Part shown: one piece after another, positions 7,843 to 14,534 of the stretch
Layout of the letters: the number at the start of each line of letters is the position of its first letter
How positions within the stretch are numbered: the stretch's first letter is position 1
NCBI GenBank assembly: GCA_944358275.1
Contig: CALVQZ010000081.1
Span: forward strand, 1 to 16,513
Origin: an uncultured Bacilli bacterium
Lineage (GTDB): Bacteria > Bacillota_I > Bacilli_A > RF39 > UBA660
Reading direction: 5' to 3'
DNA length: 16,513 bases
Program-made: the position numbers and the translations under genes
Notes under the pieces: generated by a model
What the model saw: only the letters and a program-made list of their open reading frames with translations
The model's database searches: none
Told to the model about the DNA's origin: nothing

Positions 7843-7865
7843 TTATTGAGCTTTCCATTTTTTTA
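7820..7865 (+). terminator. Possible terminator of the cofE-like/dinB operon
   Basis: ATGGAAA (7820-7826, inside the last dinB codons) pairs with TTTCCAT (7852-7858) and is followed by a run of seven T. The 25-nt loop is long, so efficiency is uncertain. Confidence 0.45.
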
Positions 7866-7879
7866 TGCTATTATATTGA

Positions 7880-7990
7880 ATTCTAAGATGGGATAAAGAA
7901 AATGATAAAATGTTAAAAGGTATTTCCATGGAAAAAGAAGAAATAATTGCCTTAAAAGATGCATTAAATAAAATTGATTTCTCAGAATAA
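7880..7990 (+). pseudogene. C-terminal remnant of a YdbC/PC4-like ssDNA-binding protein
   Basis: A frame open from 7880 to TAA 7988-7990 reads ILRWDKENDKMLKGISMEKEEIIALKDALNKIDFSE. This resembles the C-terminal third of YdbC-type proteins (PC4/p15 coactivator fold), remembered as containing DIRTWSPDHEKMGKGITLSEEE; the shared features are the W, the HEKM/NDKM and the KGI(T/S) turn before an acidic helix. The N-terminal beta-strands (usually WRKELN...VSWN) are absent: a TGA precedes the frame at 7877 and dinB ends at 7842. It has no credible start except internal ATGs at 7910 and 7928. A strong terminator still follows. A functional 20-26-residue peptide is possible but less likely. Family assignment is from memory. 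Confidence 0.6.
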
Positions 7991-8018
7991 GTAGAAAGTG
8001 GATTTTCTACTTTTTTTT
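7989..8018 (+). terminator. Rho-independent terminator after the PC4 remnant
   Basis: Perfect 9-bp stem AAGTAGAAA (7989-7997) and TTTCTACTT (8004-8012), 6-nt loop, and an uninterrupted T run to 8018. Confidence 0.85.
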
Positions 8019-8035
8019 CTTTTACTCTAAAATAA

Positions 8036-8059
8036 AAAACACTTTCAATTAAGTGTTTT
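8036..8059 (-). terminator. Terminator of the minus-strand abiE operon
   Basis: Stem of 9 bp (AAAACACTT, 8036-8044; AAGTGTTTT, 8051-8059) with a 6-nt loop. Read on the minus strand it is followed by a T-rich stretch and overlaps the stop codon of the last gene. Confidence 0.75.
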
Positions 8060-8333
8060 AGTCTTCTAATTGTTTTTGCAATTCCTTATTATCAAATCGA
8101 ATTGCTATTTCATTTAATATTTTTTCAATTGTGATTATTGGTACTTCATTCTCATTTCTAGTTTTTTCAATTATCAATGAGAATTCTGCATGTGATAGAT
8201 ATTTTACATATTTCCAAAATTCATATGGAAATTTTCTAACCCAGTGTCCTTCAATATTATAAGGATATTTAGAAATTATTTCTTCATATTCCTTTTCTGA
8301 TATATTAGACATCTTATCTACGAATTTTTTCAC
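8058..8333 (-). CDS. Hypothetical 91-residue protein, last gene of the abiE operon
   Basis: I do not recognise a family. The product is soluble, charged and probably mostly helical, with an aromatic patch (GHWVRKFPYEFWKYVKYLSHAEF, shown by its parts around residues 29-51) and an acidic-basic C-terminal helix ending in KELQKQLED. No signal peptide, TM helix or Cys cluster is visible. The start is a GTG with GAAAGGA about 10 nt upstream; ATG at codon 8 is an alternative. It begins 15 bp after the stop of the Cys-rich small ORF and shares the terminator at 8036-8059, so it is cotranscribed with abiEi/abiEii. An accessory role in the TA locus is only inference from position. Confidence 0.6.
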   Translation of the reverse strand: MKKFVDKMSNISEKEYEEIISKYPYNIEGHWVRKFPYEFWKYVKYLSHAEFSLIIEKTRNENEVPIITIEKILNEIAIRFDNKELQKQLED

Positions 8334-8348
8334 TTGGATTATTTCCTT

Positions 8349-8582
8349 TCAATTATTTAAAGTAATTTTATTTTCAATATTTGGTGAATTAACATTGATT
8401 TTATCAGGTTCTTCATCTTCAATAAAGTCTTCACATGTTTCTTCACCATTCCATATTTTGTTTGGAATTCCTTCTTCATGTATTCCACAATAATTATTTG
8501 TTATTTCAGTTTCTTCATCAATAACATAATCATGTTGAACACATAATTTGTAATAAAAACATTTTTCACATTTATTTTACAT
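8349..8582 (-). pseudogene. Small Cys-rich ORF with a stop at codon 2
   Basis: ATG at 8580-8582 sits one base after the abiEii stop, but codon 2 is TAA (8577-8579). Beyond that the frame is open for 75 codons to TGA 8349-8351, reading NKCEKCFYYKLCVQHDY, then an acidic middle with NNYCGIHEEGIPNKIWNG and ETCEDFIEDEEPD. The Cys pattern (CxxC, then C, C-x2-H and a late C) looks like a small metal-binding protein similar to those met in phage-like regions. No ATG, GTG or TTG occurs in frame after the stop. A single change AAA to TAA would explain it, so this is probably a freshly inactivated gene; initiation at a rare codon, or a sequence error, is possible. Confidence 0.55.
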
Positions 8583-8583
8583 T

Positions 8584-9405
8584 TTATACTTCAACACTTT
8601 CAAGAGAATTAAAGTATTCTAATACGTTAGTTATTACTTCATTAATAGGTAGATTCATCCAGTTAACTTTTGGATCGTTTAACATATTGTAATACCTTTC
8701 TGAACTTAAAATTTGTTTTAATCTTGATAATATATCATTAATGTTATTTTCTTTCATACTTTCATCTTTAAATATCAAAATATCAAGGCAATTAGAAAGT
8801 TTTTCTTTATCAATCCCAGCAGTATTTATCAAATAATAAAAATTAAATAAGTCTTTGTATCTTGTAGATCTAAAACCTAATTTCAATAATGATTTAAGTT
8901 TTTCAGTTAAAATCTGTTCTTTAGAATTTATTAATAAATTTGCAGATTTATCAATTATATCAAAACTGAAACAATATTCATCTTGTTCAATATCAAAGTT
9001 TTTATGTACACCAACATCTAATTTAGTATCTATATCATAACCAAATGAATCTACTAATTTAATATTAACTCTTTTTCCATCATAATCTTGATGATGAAGT
9101 TTTTTTATTGTTCCAATAATAGAAACTTGTACACCATCATTTACGTTGTTAAGTTTATCAATGAAACTTATTATGGAATCATTTTCTAAAGAGTATTTAA
9201 TAAAATCTAAATCAAGATCACGTGTTGCTCTACGAATATCTTTGGAAATTGAGTGTATAACAACACCACCTTTAATAGTAATATGTTTTGAAAATACACT
9301 ATTTGATATTTTTAGTAAAAGTATGTCTTGGCATACTTTAGAACTTGCATCTTCATAGTTGTAACCCATTTTAGTATAATCTTCTATCATTTTTTCAATA
9401 TTCAT
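8584..9405 (-). CDS. abiEii: AbiEii-type nucleotidyltransferase toxin
   Basis: This is the toxin half of a type IV toxin-antitoxin/abortive infection system. The 273-residue protein has the AbiEii/AbiGii nucleotidyltransferase signature: Gly-Gly at 46-47 (IKGGVVIHSISK) followed by RRATRDLDLDF at 58-68, with the metal-binding aspartates expected at 63-67. The KLKSLLKLGFRSTRYKDLFNFYYLI region (about 167-192) is also typical. Family members are reported to transfer nucleotides to cellular targets, tRNA for some relatives, which stops growth. The ATG directly follows the abiEi TAA (no gap), implying translational coupling. Two small ORFs follow in the same operon. It is full length, with no missing core residues. 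Confidence 0.9.
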   Translation of the reverse strand: MNIEKMIEDYTKMGYNYEDASSKVCQDILLLKISNSVFSKHITIKGGVVIHSISKDIRRATRDLDLDFIKYSLENDSIISFIDKLNNVNDGVQVSIIGTIKKLHHQDYDGKRVNIKLVDSFGYDIDTKLDVGVHKNFDIEQDEYCFSFDIIDKSANLLINSKEQILTEKLKSLLKLGFRSTRYKDLFNFYYLINTAGIDKEKLSNCLDILIFKDESMKENNINDILSRLKQILSSERYYNMLNDPKVNWMNLPINEVITNVLEYFNSLESVEV

Positions 9406-9948
9406 TTAAAACACTTCTCTTTGTAATGCTTCTGAAAGATTTAAGTCATTTTTAAATAAAGATAAATATTGTTCAATTTTATACATGTCAAGATCATCAA
9501 CTATTTCTCTATAATTAGCAATAATTTCTTTATAATAATCAAATGGAATTTGTTTTCTTTTGCGAATTAATTCAATAAGCAATCTTTCTTTATCGTACAT
9601 ATAAACATCTTCATTATTTACTTTTACAGTAATTTTTCCTACATCTAAAATACTTTTATCCATAAATATTTGCTCAATTTCTTGATTTTTAATTATACGT
9701 GCATTTCTAGGTGTTGCAAGATATATTTTGTTGGGTATAACATCTGTTAGATTATAGTAGTAAAAAGCCGAATCCATTGTAATAACTGCATATGGATATT
9801 TTTTGGAATACAATATTAATGGATTGATAAAAGATTTTTCTGAATAAATATCCTTAACTAGTCTATAAATTTCTTTGTTTTTTAGTGCTTTTTCAATGTT
9901 ATATCTACTTCCATATTTCTGTAATACTTCTTTATAAGAATAAATCAT
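9406..9948 (-). CDS. abiEi: AbiEi-type antitoxin and autorepressor
   Basis: Partner and probable transcriptional repressor of the AbiEii toxin. The 180-residue protein begins with a winged-helix-like segment (YSYKEVLQKYGSRYNIEKAL, KEIYRLVKDIY) and continues with the AbiEi C-terminal domain (YAVITMDSAFYYYNLTDVIPNKIYLATPRN; later MYDKERLLIELIRKRKQIPFDYYKEII). ATG 9946-9948 is preferred over the in-frame GTG at 9955-9957, because that GTG is part of the GAGGTG ribosome site 6 nt ahead of the ATG. The antitoxin-first order is normal for AbiE. The promoter immediately upstream contains a perfect 14-bp inverted repeat, consistent with the negative autoregulation reported for AbiEi proteins. Confidence 0.88.
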   Translation of the reverse strand: MIYSYKEVLQKYGSRYNIEKALKNKEIYRLVKDIYSEKSFINPLILYSKKYPYAVITMDSAFYYYNLTDVIPNKIYLATPRNARIIKNQEIEQIFMDKSILDVGKITVKVNNEDVYMYDKERLLIELIRKRKQIPFDYYKEIIANYREIVDDLDMYKIEQYLSLFKNDLNLSEALQREVF

Positions 9949-9966
9949 ATTAATCACCTCAAAATC

Positions 9967-9995
9967 ATTTTAGCACAATGTCGTGCAAAAATCAA
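9967..9995 (-). promoter_or_regulatory. abiE promoter (minus strand)
   Basis: On the minus strand TTGATT (9990-9995), 17 bp, TAAAAT (9967-9972). The spacer between the boxes is almost entirely occupied by one arm of the 14-bp inverted repeat. Confidence 0.7.
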
Positions 9996-10014
9996 CAAAA
10001 TGCACGACATTGTG
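9974..10014. promoter_or_regulatory. 14-bp perfect inverted repeat, probable AbiEi operator
   Basis: CACAATGTCGTGCA (9974-9987) and TGCACGACATTGTG (10001-10014) are exact inverted copies separated by 13 bp. They are more GC-rich than the surroundings. One arm fills the -35/-10 spacer and the other lies just upstream of the -35; arm centres are 27 bp apart. Confidence 0.8.
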
Positions 10015-10015
10015 T

Positions 10016-10053
10016 AAATTTTAAAATTAAAATTTGTTACTATCGTGTTACTA
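10016..10053. repeat. AT palindrome and GTTACTA direct repeat beside the abiE promoter
   Basis: AAATTTTAA (10016-10024) and TTAAAATTT (10027-10035) form a palindrome. Next, GTTACTA occurs twice (10036-10042, 10047-10053), 11 bp apart. Function unknown; it sits at the edge of the minus-strand module. Confidence 0.45.
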
Positions 10054-10128
10054 ACGTAGGCAAATTTAAGGCACTATAAGCACTTAAAAAGTTTAGCAAT
10101 CCCTTTAAATTCCTTTGTTTTCAAGTGA

Positions 10129-10157
10129 TTGTGAATTGAACTTTTTTATGTTATAAT
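10129..10157 (+). promoter_or_regulatory. prfB promoter
   Basis: TTGTGA (10129-10134), 17 bp, consensus TATAAT (10152-10157). The start would be near 10164, only about 14 nt before ATG 10178, with AGGTGAT (10168-10174) as ribosome site. Confidence 0.65.
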
Positions 10158-10177
10158 CAAAATAATAGGTGATGTAA

Positions 10178-11279
10178 ATGGACTTAAAAGAAATAGAAAA
10201 TAAAATAATAATTTTAAAAGAAAAAGTAATAGAATTTTGGAGGTTACTTTGACTTAGATAGTAAATTGCAGGAAATAGAAAGCCTCGAAAAAGAAACACA
10301 AAAAGAAGGATTTTGGAACGATCAAAAAACATCAAATGAAATAATTTTAAAATTAAAAGATTTAAAAAATATAAAAGATGAAGTATTTAAATTTAAAGAA
10401 CAATTAAAAAATAAAGAAGAAGAATTAGAATTATTAAAATTAGAATATGATGAAGAATTAAAGCAACTAATAGAATTAGAATTAGATTCTATGGAAGATG
10501 AAATGTCAAAATTTGAAATAATTACTCTATTAAGTGGAGAATTCGATAAAAACAATTGTGTATTAGAAATACATAGTGGTGCAGGTGGTACTGAAAGTTG
10601 CGATTGGGTAAACATGCTTTATAGAATGTATACTAGATGGTGTGACCAAAATAATTATAAATATGAAATTCTTGATAAAGAAATAGGAGATGAGGTAGGC
10701 CTTAAAAATATTTCTATATTAGTAAAAGGAGACTATGCATATGGATACTTAAAATGCGAAAAAGGAGTACATAGATTAGTTAGAATATCCCCTTTTGATT
10801 CAAATAAAAGAAGACATACTACATTCGCGTCAGTAGAAATAACACCACAATTTGATGAGAAAATACAAATAGACATAAAACAAGAAGATTTAAAAATAGA
10901 TGTATATAGAAGTAGTGGAGCAGGGGGACAATCAGTAAACACTACAGATTCAGCAGTAAGAATTACACATCTACCTACTAAAATAGTAGTTACATGTCAA
11001 AATGAAAGAAGTCAAATAAAAAATAAAGAAAAAGCATTAGAATTATTAAAAAATAAATTATATTTAATGAAAATAGAGGAAAAAGCATTAGAATTAAAAA
11101 AAATAAGAGGTACAAAAAAAGAAATAAACTTCGGTTCTCAAATAAGAAGTTATGTAATGCATCCATATTCTATGGTAAAAGATCATAGAACTAATACAGA
11201 AAATACTAATGTACTTGCAGTATTAGATGGAGATATAAATATGTTCATTGAATCATATTTAAAGGAAGTGATAAAGTGA
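10178..11279 (+). CDS. prfB: Peptide chain release factor 2, with programmed +1 frameshift
   Basis: RF2 recognises UGA and UAA in the ribosomal A site and triggers release of the finished protein. Translation starts at ATG 10178, reads 24 codons and meets an in-frame TGA at 10250-10252; a +1 shift at CTT continues in the frame of GAC 10251 to TGA 11277-11279, giving about 366 residues, the usual RF2 length. In the joined product, the stop-recognition SPF motif is at 204-206 (RISPFDSNKRRHT) and the catalytic GGQ at 249-251 (SSGAGGQSVNTTDSAVRI), almost the E. coli positions. Taking TTG 10266 as the start would lose the first 29 residues. The downstream yitT-like gene starts inside the stop codon region, so it is probably cotranscribed. 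Confidence 0.95.
10239..10253 (+). promoter_or_regulatory. RF2 autoregulatory +1 frameshift site
   Basis: GGAGG (10239-10243) acts as an internal Shine-Dalgarno 3 nt before CTT-TGA-C (10247-10253), the same layout as in E. coli prfB. When RF2 is scarce the ribosome pauses at TGA and slips from CUU to UUU, completing the protein; when RF2 is plentiful it terminates after 24 residues. Confidence 0.93.
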
Positions 11280-12112
11280 AAGAAAGACTTATAAAAGAAA
11301 TAAAAAAATATTTAACACTATCTTTAGGATTGTTTTTATATGCATTTGCATATAATTTATTTTTAAAACCTAATAATATAGTAGCAGGAGATGTAGATGG
11401 TATTGCTAACTTATTAAAGCATGTTATAGATCCTAACTTACTAATTACAATTCTATGTGCATTTTTACTTATTATTAGTTTTCCACTTTTAGGTGTAAAA
11501 ACATCTATGGGTTCAGTTATAGGAACAATCCTATTCCCGCTTTTTGTAACACTTACAAGCGATGTAGCAAACTATATAAAAATAGATTCAAATGACTTAT
11601 TACTAGTAGCAATAGTAGCAGGAGTAGTAAGAGGAACAGGCTATGGATTAACATTTAAAATGGGTTTTACCACAGGTGGGACTGATATATTAAATCAAAT
11701 TATTGCAAAATATTTTCATACTTCAATAGGAACAGCAATGCTTATAGTTGATGGTTCAATAGTAGTAATAGGTGGCTTTGTATATGGATGGAACAGTATG
11801 CTTTATGCACTAATAATACTTTATATATTAAGTATTATAACAGATAGAATAATGATAGGAATATCAAAAAGTAAAGCATTCTATATAATTACAGATGAAG
11901 AAGAAAAAGTAAAAGATTATATAATGAATGAACTAGGTCATGGTGTAACTATATTTCCTGTAAAAGGAGGCTATACAAAAGAAAGACAAAAAATGTTAAT
12001 GTGTGTTATACCTACAAGACAATATTATAAATTAAAAGAAGGAATAAGTGCGATAGATAACGATGTATTTTTTGTAATAACTGATTCATATGAGGTGAAA
12101 GGCGGTGCGTAA
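11276..12112 (+). CDS. YitT-family membrane protein, copy 1
   Basis: A 278-residue protein with the YitT (DUF161) membrane region, about five to six TM helices between residues 12 and 195, containing GTGYGLTFKMGFTTGGTDILNQII. A cytoplasmic DUF2179-type domain follows (about 200-275): SKAFYIITDEEEKVKDYIM, then GVTIFPVKGGYTKERQKMLMCVI. The family is widespread in Firmicutes and has no settled transport function. The GTG start at 11276 overlaps the prfB stop (GTGA), so expression is likely coupled. It is clearly paralogous to the next gene. Confidence 0.88.
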   Translation: MKERLIKEIKKYLTLSLGLFLYAFAYNLFLKPNNIVAGDVDGIANLLKHVIDPNLLITILCAFLLIISFPLLGVKTSMGSVIGTILFPLFVTLTSDVANYIKIDSNDLLLVAIVAGVVRGTGYGLTFKMGFTTGGTDILNQIIAKYFHTSIGTAMLIVDGSIVVIGGFVYGWNSMLYALIILYILSIITDRIMIGISKSKAFYIITDEEEKVKDYIMNELGHGVTIFPVKGGYTKERQKMLMCVIPTRQYYKLKEGISAIDNDVFFVITDSYEVKGGA

Positions 12113-12944
12113 TAAAATATATGCGTACTTAATTGCAACAATAGGTACTATTTTATCTGCACTTTCTTTTAGTCTATTTATCTCACCATTAAAAATAGTA
12201 GTAGGAGGTACAGCAGGATTTGCTGTACTGATAAATGGATTATTAAATATAGATACTACTACTATAGTTACAATTACATACATATTGATGATCTTACTAA
12301 ATATTATCTTTTATGGTTTAAAAGAAACAAAAAAATTACTATTTTGTTCAATACTATATCCAATATTCATAAAATTATTTGAAAACTTACCAAACATAGT
12401 AAACCTAGATTACTCTAATAAACTACTACATTGTATATGTTCAGCAGTACTATATGGTGCTGGATGTGGACTAATATTTAAAAATGGATTTGTTGGAGGA
12501 GGACTAGATGTACTAAAGAAAATAATATCAGATAAAGCAAAAATAACTATTGGAAATGCTACATTCATTGTAGATGCAATACTTATATTATCAGGTGGTT
12601 TCATCTTTGGTATAAATAGTATTTTATATGCAATAATTATATTATATGTTTCAAGTAATATAACAGATAGAATAGTACTTGGAGTATCGAATAAAAAAAT
12701 GTTTTATATAATGACAAAAAAACAAGAAGAAGTAAGCGATATTATAAAAAATAAATTAAAATGTGGAGTTACAGAAATAGATGCAACAGGAGGATATACA
12801 AAAGAAAAATATCATGTTTTAATGACAGTAATATCAACAAGAGAATATGTAAAACTAAAAAAATATATAGAAGAAATAGACAAAGATGCATTTTACATAA
12901 TAACAGATTCATATCACACACACAATAAAGAAATAACTAATTAA
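12105..12944 (+). CDS. YitT-family membrane protein, copy 2
   Basis: A 279-residue paralogue of the preceding gene, with the same membrane region (GAGCGLIFKNGFVGGGLDVLKKII; IVDAILILSGGFIFGINSILYAIIILY) and the same C-terminal DUF2179-like domain (KMFYIMTKKQEEVSDIIKNKL; ATGGYTKEKYHVLMTVI; FYIITDSYH). It starts at GTG 12105, overlapping the end of copy 1 by 8 bp, with AGGTGAAAGG upstream as ribosome site. The tandem, overlapping arrangement suggests the two products act together, perhaps as a hetero-oligomer; that is inference. Transcription ends at the bidirectional hairpin at 12943-12980. Confidence 0.88.
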   Translation: MRNKIYAYLIATIGTILSALSFSLFISPLKIVVGGTAGFAVLINGLLNIDTTTIVTITYILMILLNIIFYGLKETKKLLFCSILYPIFIKLFENLPNIVNLDYSNKLLHCICSAVLYGAGCGLIFKNGFVGGGLDVLKKIISDKAKITIGNATFIVDAILILSGGFIFGINSILYAIIILYVSSNITDRIVLGVSNKKMFYIMTKKQEEVSDIIKNKLKCGVTEIDATGGYTKEKYHVLMTVISTREYVKLKKYIEEIDKDAFYIITDSYHTHNKEITN

Positions 12945-12980
12945 AAATAAGGGTACTTCTTATGATGTAACCTTATTTTT
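12943..12980. terminator. Bidirectional terminator between yitT copy 2 and the PIN gene
   Basis: Left arm 12943-12956 and right arm 12967-12980 pair at 13 of 14 positions (AAAAATAAGG against CCTTATTTTT, then one G/A mismatch, then TAC against GTA), around a 10-nt loop. A/T tracts at both ends serve both strands. The PIN-gene stop codon lies in the loop. Confidence 0.85.
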
Positions 12981-13472
12981 AAATTCATTTATAATATCAT
13001 CAATATCTTTTTTTGGGATCCTAGTATTAGGACATTTACTCAATAAAATACAAGCATTTACTGCCTTTTCGCAAGTAATAACATTATATTCTTTCATCAA
13101 CTTTATAATTTTTAATGTTCTAATTACTCTAACACCATTACTTTCAGAATAATTCTTTAATCTATTATCGCCTATAGCAAGTATAAAATCATTATCTCTT
13201 GCAATAACATAATTAAGTAAATCATATGCAGATAATTTTTTTTCTACAATAGATAAATTACTTACTTCTAACAACTCTTTAGGTGTTACAGAAATAACTT
13301 TAAATTTACTAATCAACTTAACATTACCAGTTTTAAAATTTATTTCATCACTTTTAAGCATATCACTTATATAAACATTATCTAAGTTAATAAATTCTTC
13401 TAATACATCAGCATTATTTAAGTCAGTTATTATATTCGTATCAGTAATTATTATTTTCTTTGTTATAATCAT
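12960..13472 (-). CDS. PIN-domain protein, partner of the XRE/ImmA-IrrE gene
   Basis: The protein has a PIN-nuclease-like layout. Near the N terminus KKIIITDTNII supplies the first Asp and Asn (residues 11 and 13 from the chosen start); PKELLEV offers a Glu (67), KLSAYDLLNYVIARD an Asp (84), and FILAIGDNRLKNYSESNGVRVI the last Asp (102) before the typical closing strand. PIN proteins are metal-dependent RNases and often TA toxins. ATG 13472 is preferred to GTG 13478, because AGGGG is a normal 9 nt before the ATG; this gives 170 residues. It overlaps the upstream metallopeptidase gene by 32 bp, so translation is surely coupled. Roughly 35 C-terminal residues (CEKAVNACILLSKCPNTRIPKKDID) lie beyond the PIN core. 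Confidence 0.72.
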   Translation of the reverse strand: MIITKKIIITDTNIITDLNNADVLEEFINLDNVYISDMLKSDEINFKTGNVKLISKFKVISVTPKELLEVSNLSIVEKKLSAYDLLNYVIARDNDFILAIGDNRLKNYSESNGVRVIRTLKIIKLMKEYNVITCEKAVNACILLSKCPNTRIPKKDIDDIINEFKNKVTS

Positions 13473-14481
13473 CAACACAAACCCCTAATAATTCACAAGC
13501 TTTATTTAATGAAATAATTTCATCAGCTTCTAATTTATATACAATTTTTTTAAATTGATATGATACTTCAGGTTGAATAGGATTTGGATCATTCTTTCCT
13601 ATTTTTTGACTTAAAAATATGCTTAGTTTCTTATATAAATGTTCTGTTATAATATTCAAATCTTTCAATCTATATAAAGTAGCTGTATAACTAACTTTAA
13701 ACTCATTTTTAAAAGCATCTAATTCAAAGAAATTTATATTACTTCTTGACTCTCCAAATTCATTTATAACCGCATCTTTAGGCATCAATAAAGCACTTGC
13801 AAATCTATTACATAATTTTTCTTCATCTAAATTACCATTATCTATATTTAATAGTAAATGGCCTAATTCATGTGCAATAGTAAATCTTTGTCTTGCACCA
13901 TCCTTAATGTCATCGAGTAAAACAATAATAGGAATATTATTTACTACTTCACTTAAACCATCAAAATCATTAAAACGATTATCTAAATTTTTAATTTGAA
14001 TAATAACAATACCTAAATTTTCAAGAATGTTAATCAAATCTGATATTGGCTGTTTATTAGATATTTTTATATAATTTCTAAATTCATTTGCAATTCTTTC
14101 AGCATCTTCTATACTATTACAAGAATATTTTTTTAATCTAACACTATTATCTAAATTATTTAACTCAATAACCTCTAAATACTTAGCAACTTCATTTTGA
14201 ATTAAATCCTCTAAAAGTTCAAGATTTTTTCCAACTAATCTTTTCTTCTTTCTAAATGAAGTAAACTTCATCATAGGAGTATTATATACTTTTAATAAAT
14301 AAATAGACTTAACATTATATGCATTTGCAAAATCAATAAGTTTTTTTGAATCTGGCAATATTTCTCCTTTTTCATACTTAGAAACAGCAGTAGCAGACAT
14401 ATTAAGAAGTTTACCAGCTTCATCAAGAGACATATTTCTTAACAATCTAACTCTCTTTAAATTCTTTCCAATTTCATTCAT
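13441..14481 (-). CDS. XRE-family regulator fused to ImmA/IrrE metallopeptidase
   Basis: Residues 5-60 form an XRE/Cro helix-turn-helix (IGKNLKRVRLLRNMSLDEAG, NMSATAVSKYEKGEILPD). A linker of about 100 residues leads to an ImmA/IrrE (DUF955) zinc peptidase: RFTIAHELGHLLL with HExxH at 204-208, and EKLCNRFASALLMP with the probable third ligand Glu221. The protein is 346 residues. Members of this fused class act as regulators that cleave a repressor or antitoxin, or as antitoxins themselves; here the direct neighbour is a PIN protein that begins inside its 3' end. AAGGAG precedes ATG 14481. Its promoter carries an inverted repeat over the -35, consistent with self-repression by the HTH. The target of the protease is unknown. 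Confidence 0.87.
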   Translation of the reverse strand: MNEIGKNLKRVRLLRNMSLDEAGKLLNMSATAVSKYEKGEILPDSKKLIDFANAYNVKSIYLLKVYNTPMMKFTSFRKKKRLVGKNLELLEDLIQNEVAKYLEVIELNNLDNSVRLKKYSCNSIEDAERIANEFRNYIKISNKQPISDLINILENLGIVIIQIKNLDNRFNDFDGLSEVVNNIPIIVLLDDIKDGARQRFTIAHELGHLLLNIDNGNLDEEKLCNRFASALLMPKDAVINEFGESRSNINFFELDAFKNEFKVSYTATLYRLKDLNIITEHLYKKLSIFLSQKIGKNDPNPIQPEVSYQFKKIVYKLEADEIISLNKACELLGVCVDDYNKENNNY

Positions 14482-14505
14482 ACTACCATCTCCTTTACAG
14501 TTTAA

Positions 14506-14534
14506 ATTTTATCATAAAAAAGTTGAAATGTAAA
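14506..14534 (-). promoter_or_regulatory. Promoter of the XRE-peptidase/PIN operon
   Basis: On the minus strand TTTACA (14529-14534), 17 bp, TAAAAT (14506-14511), each one base off consensus. It lies about 25 bp ahead of ATG 14481. Confidence 0.7.

Noticed and set aside
7846..7874. Promoter-like TTGAGC, 17 bp, TATTAT after dinB, suggesting a small RNA gene ending at 8018
   Set aside because: The boxes overlap the likely dinB terminator, and the downstream region reads as a PC4-protein remnant. It is kept only as an outside possibility.
9974..10014. Terminal inverted repeats of an insertion sequence
   Set aside because: The arms are only 13 bp apart and sit on a promoter with correct -35/-10 spacing; no transposase is present.
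10266..11279. prfB starting at TTG 10266
   Set aside because: It omits the leader codons and the frameshift site, and the family needs about 29 more N-terminal residues.
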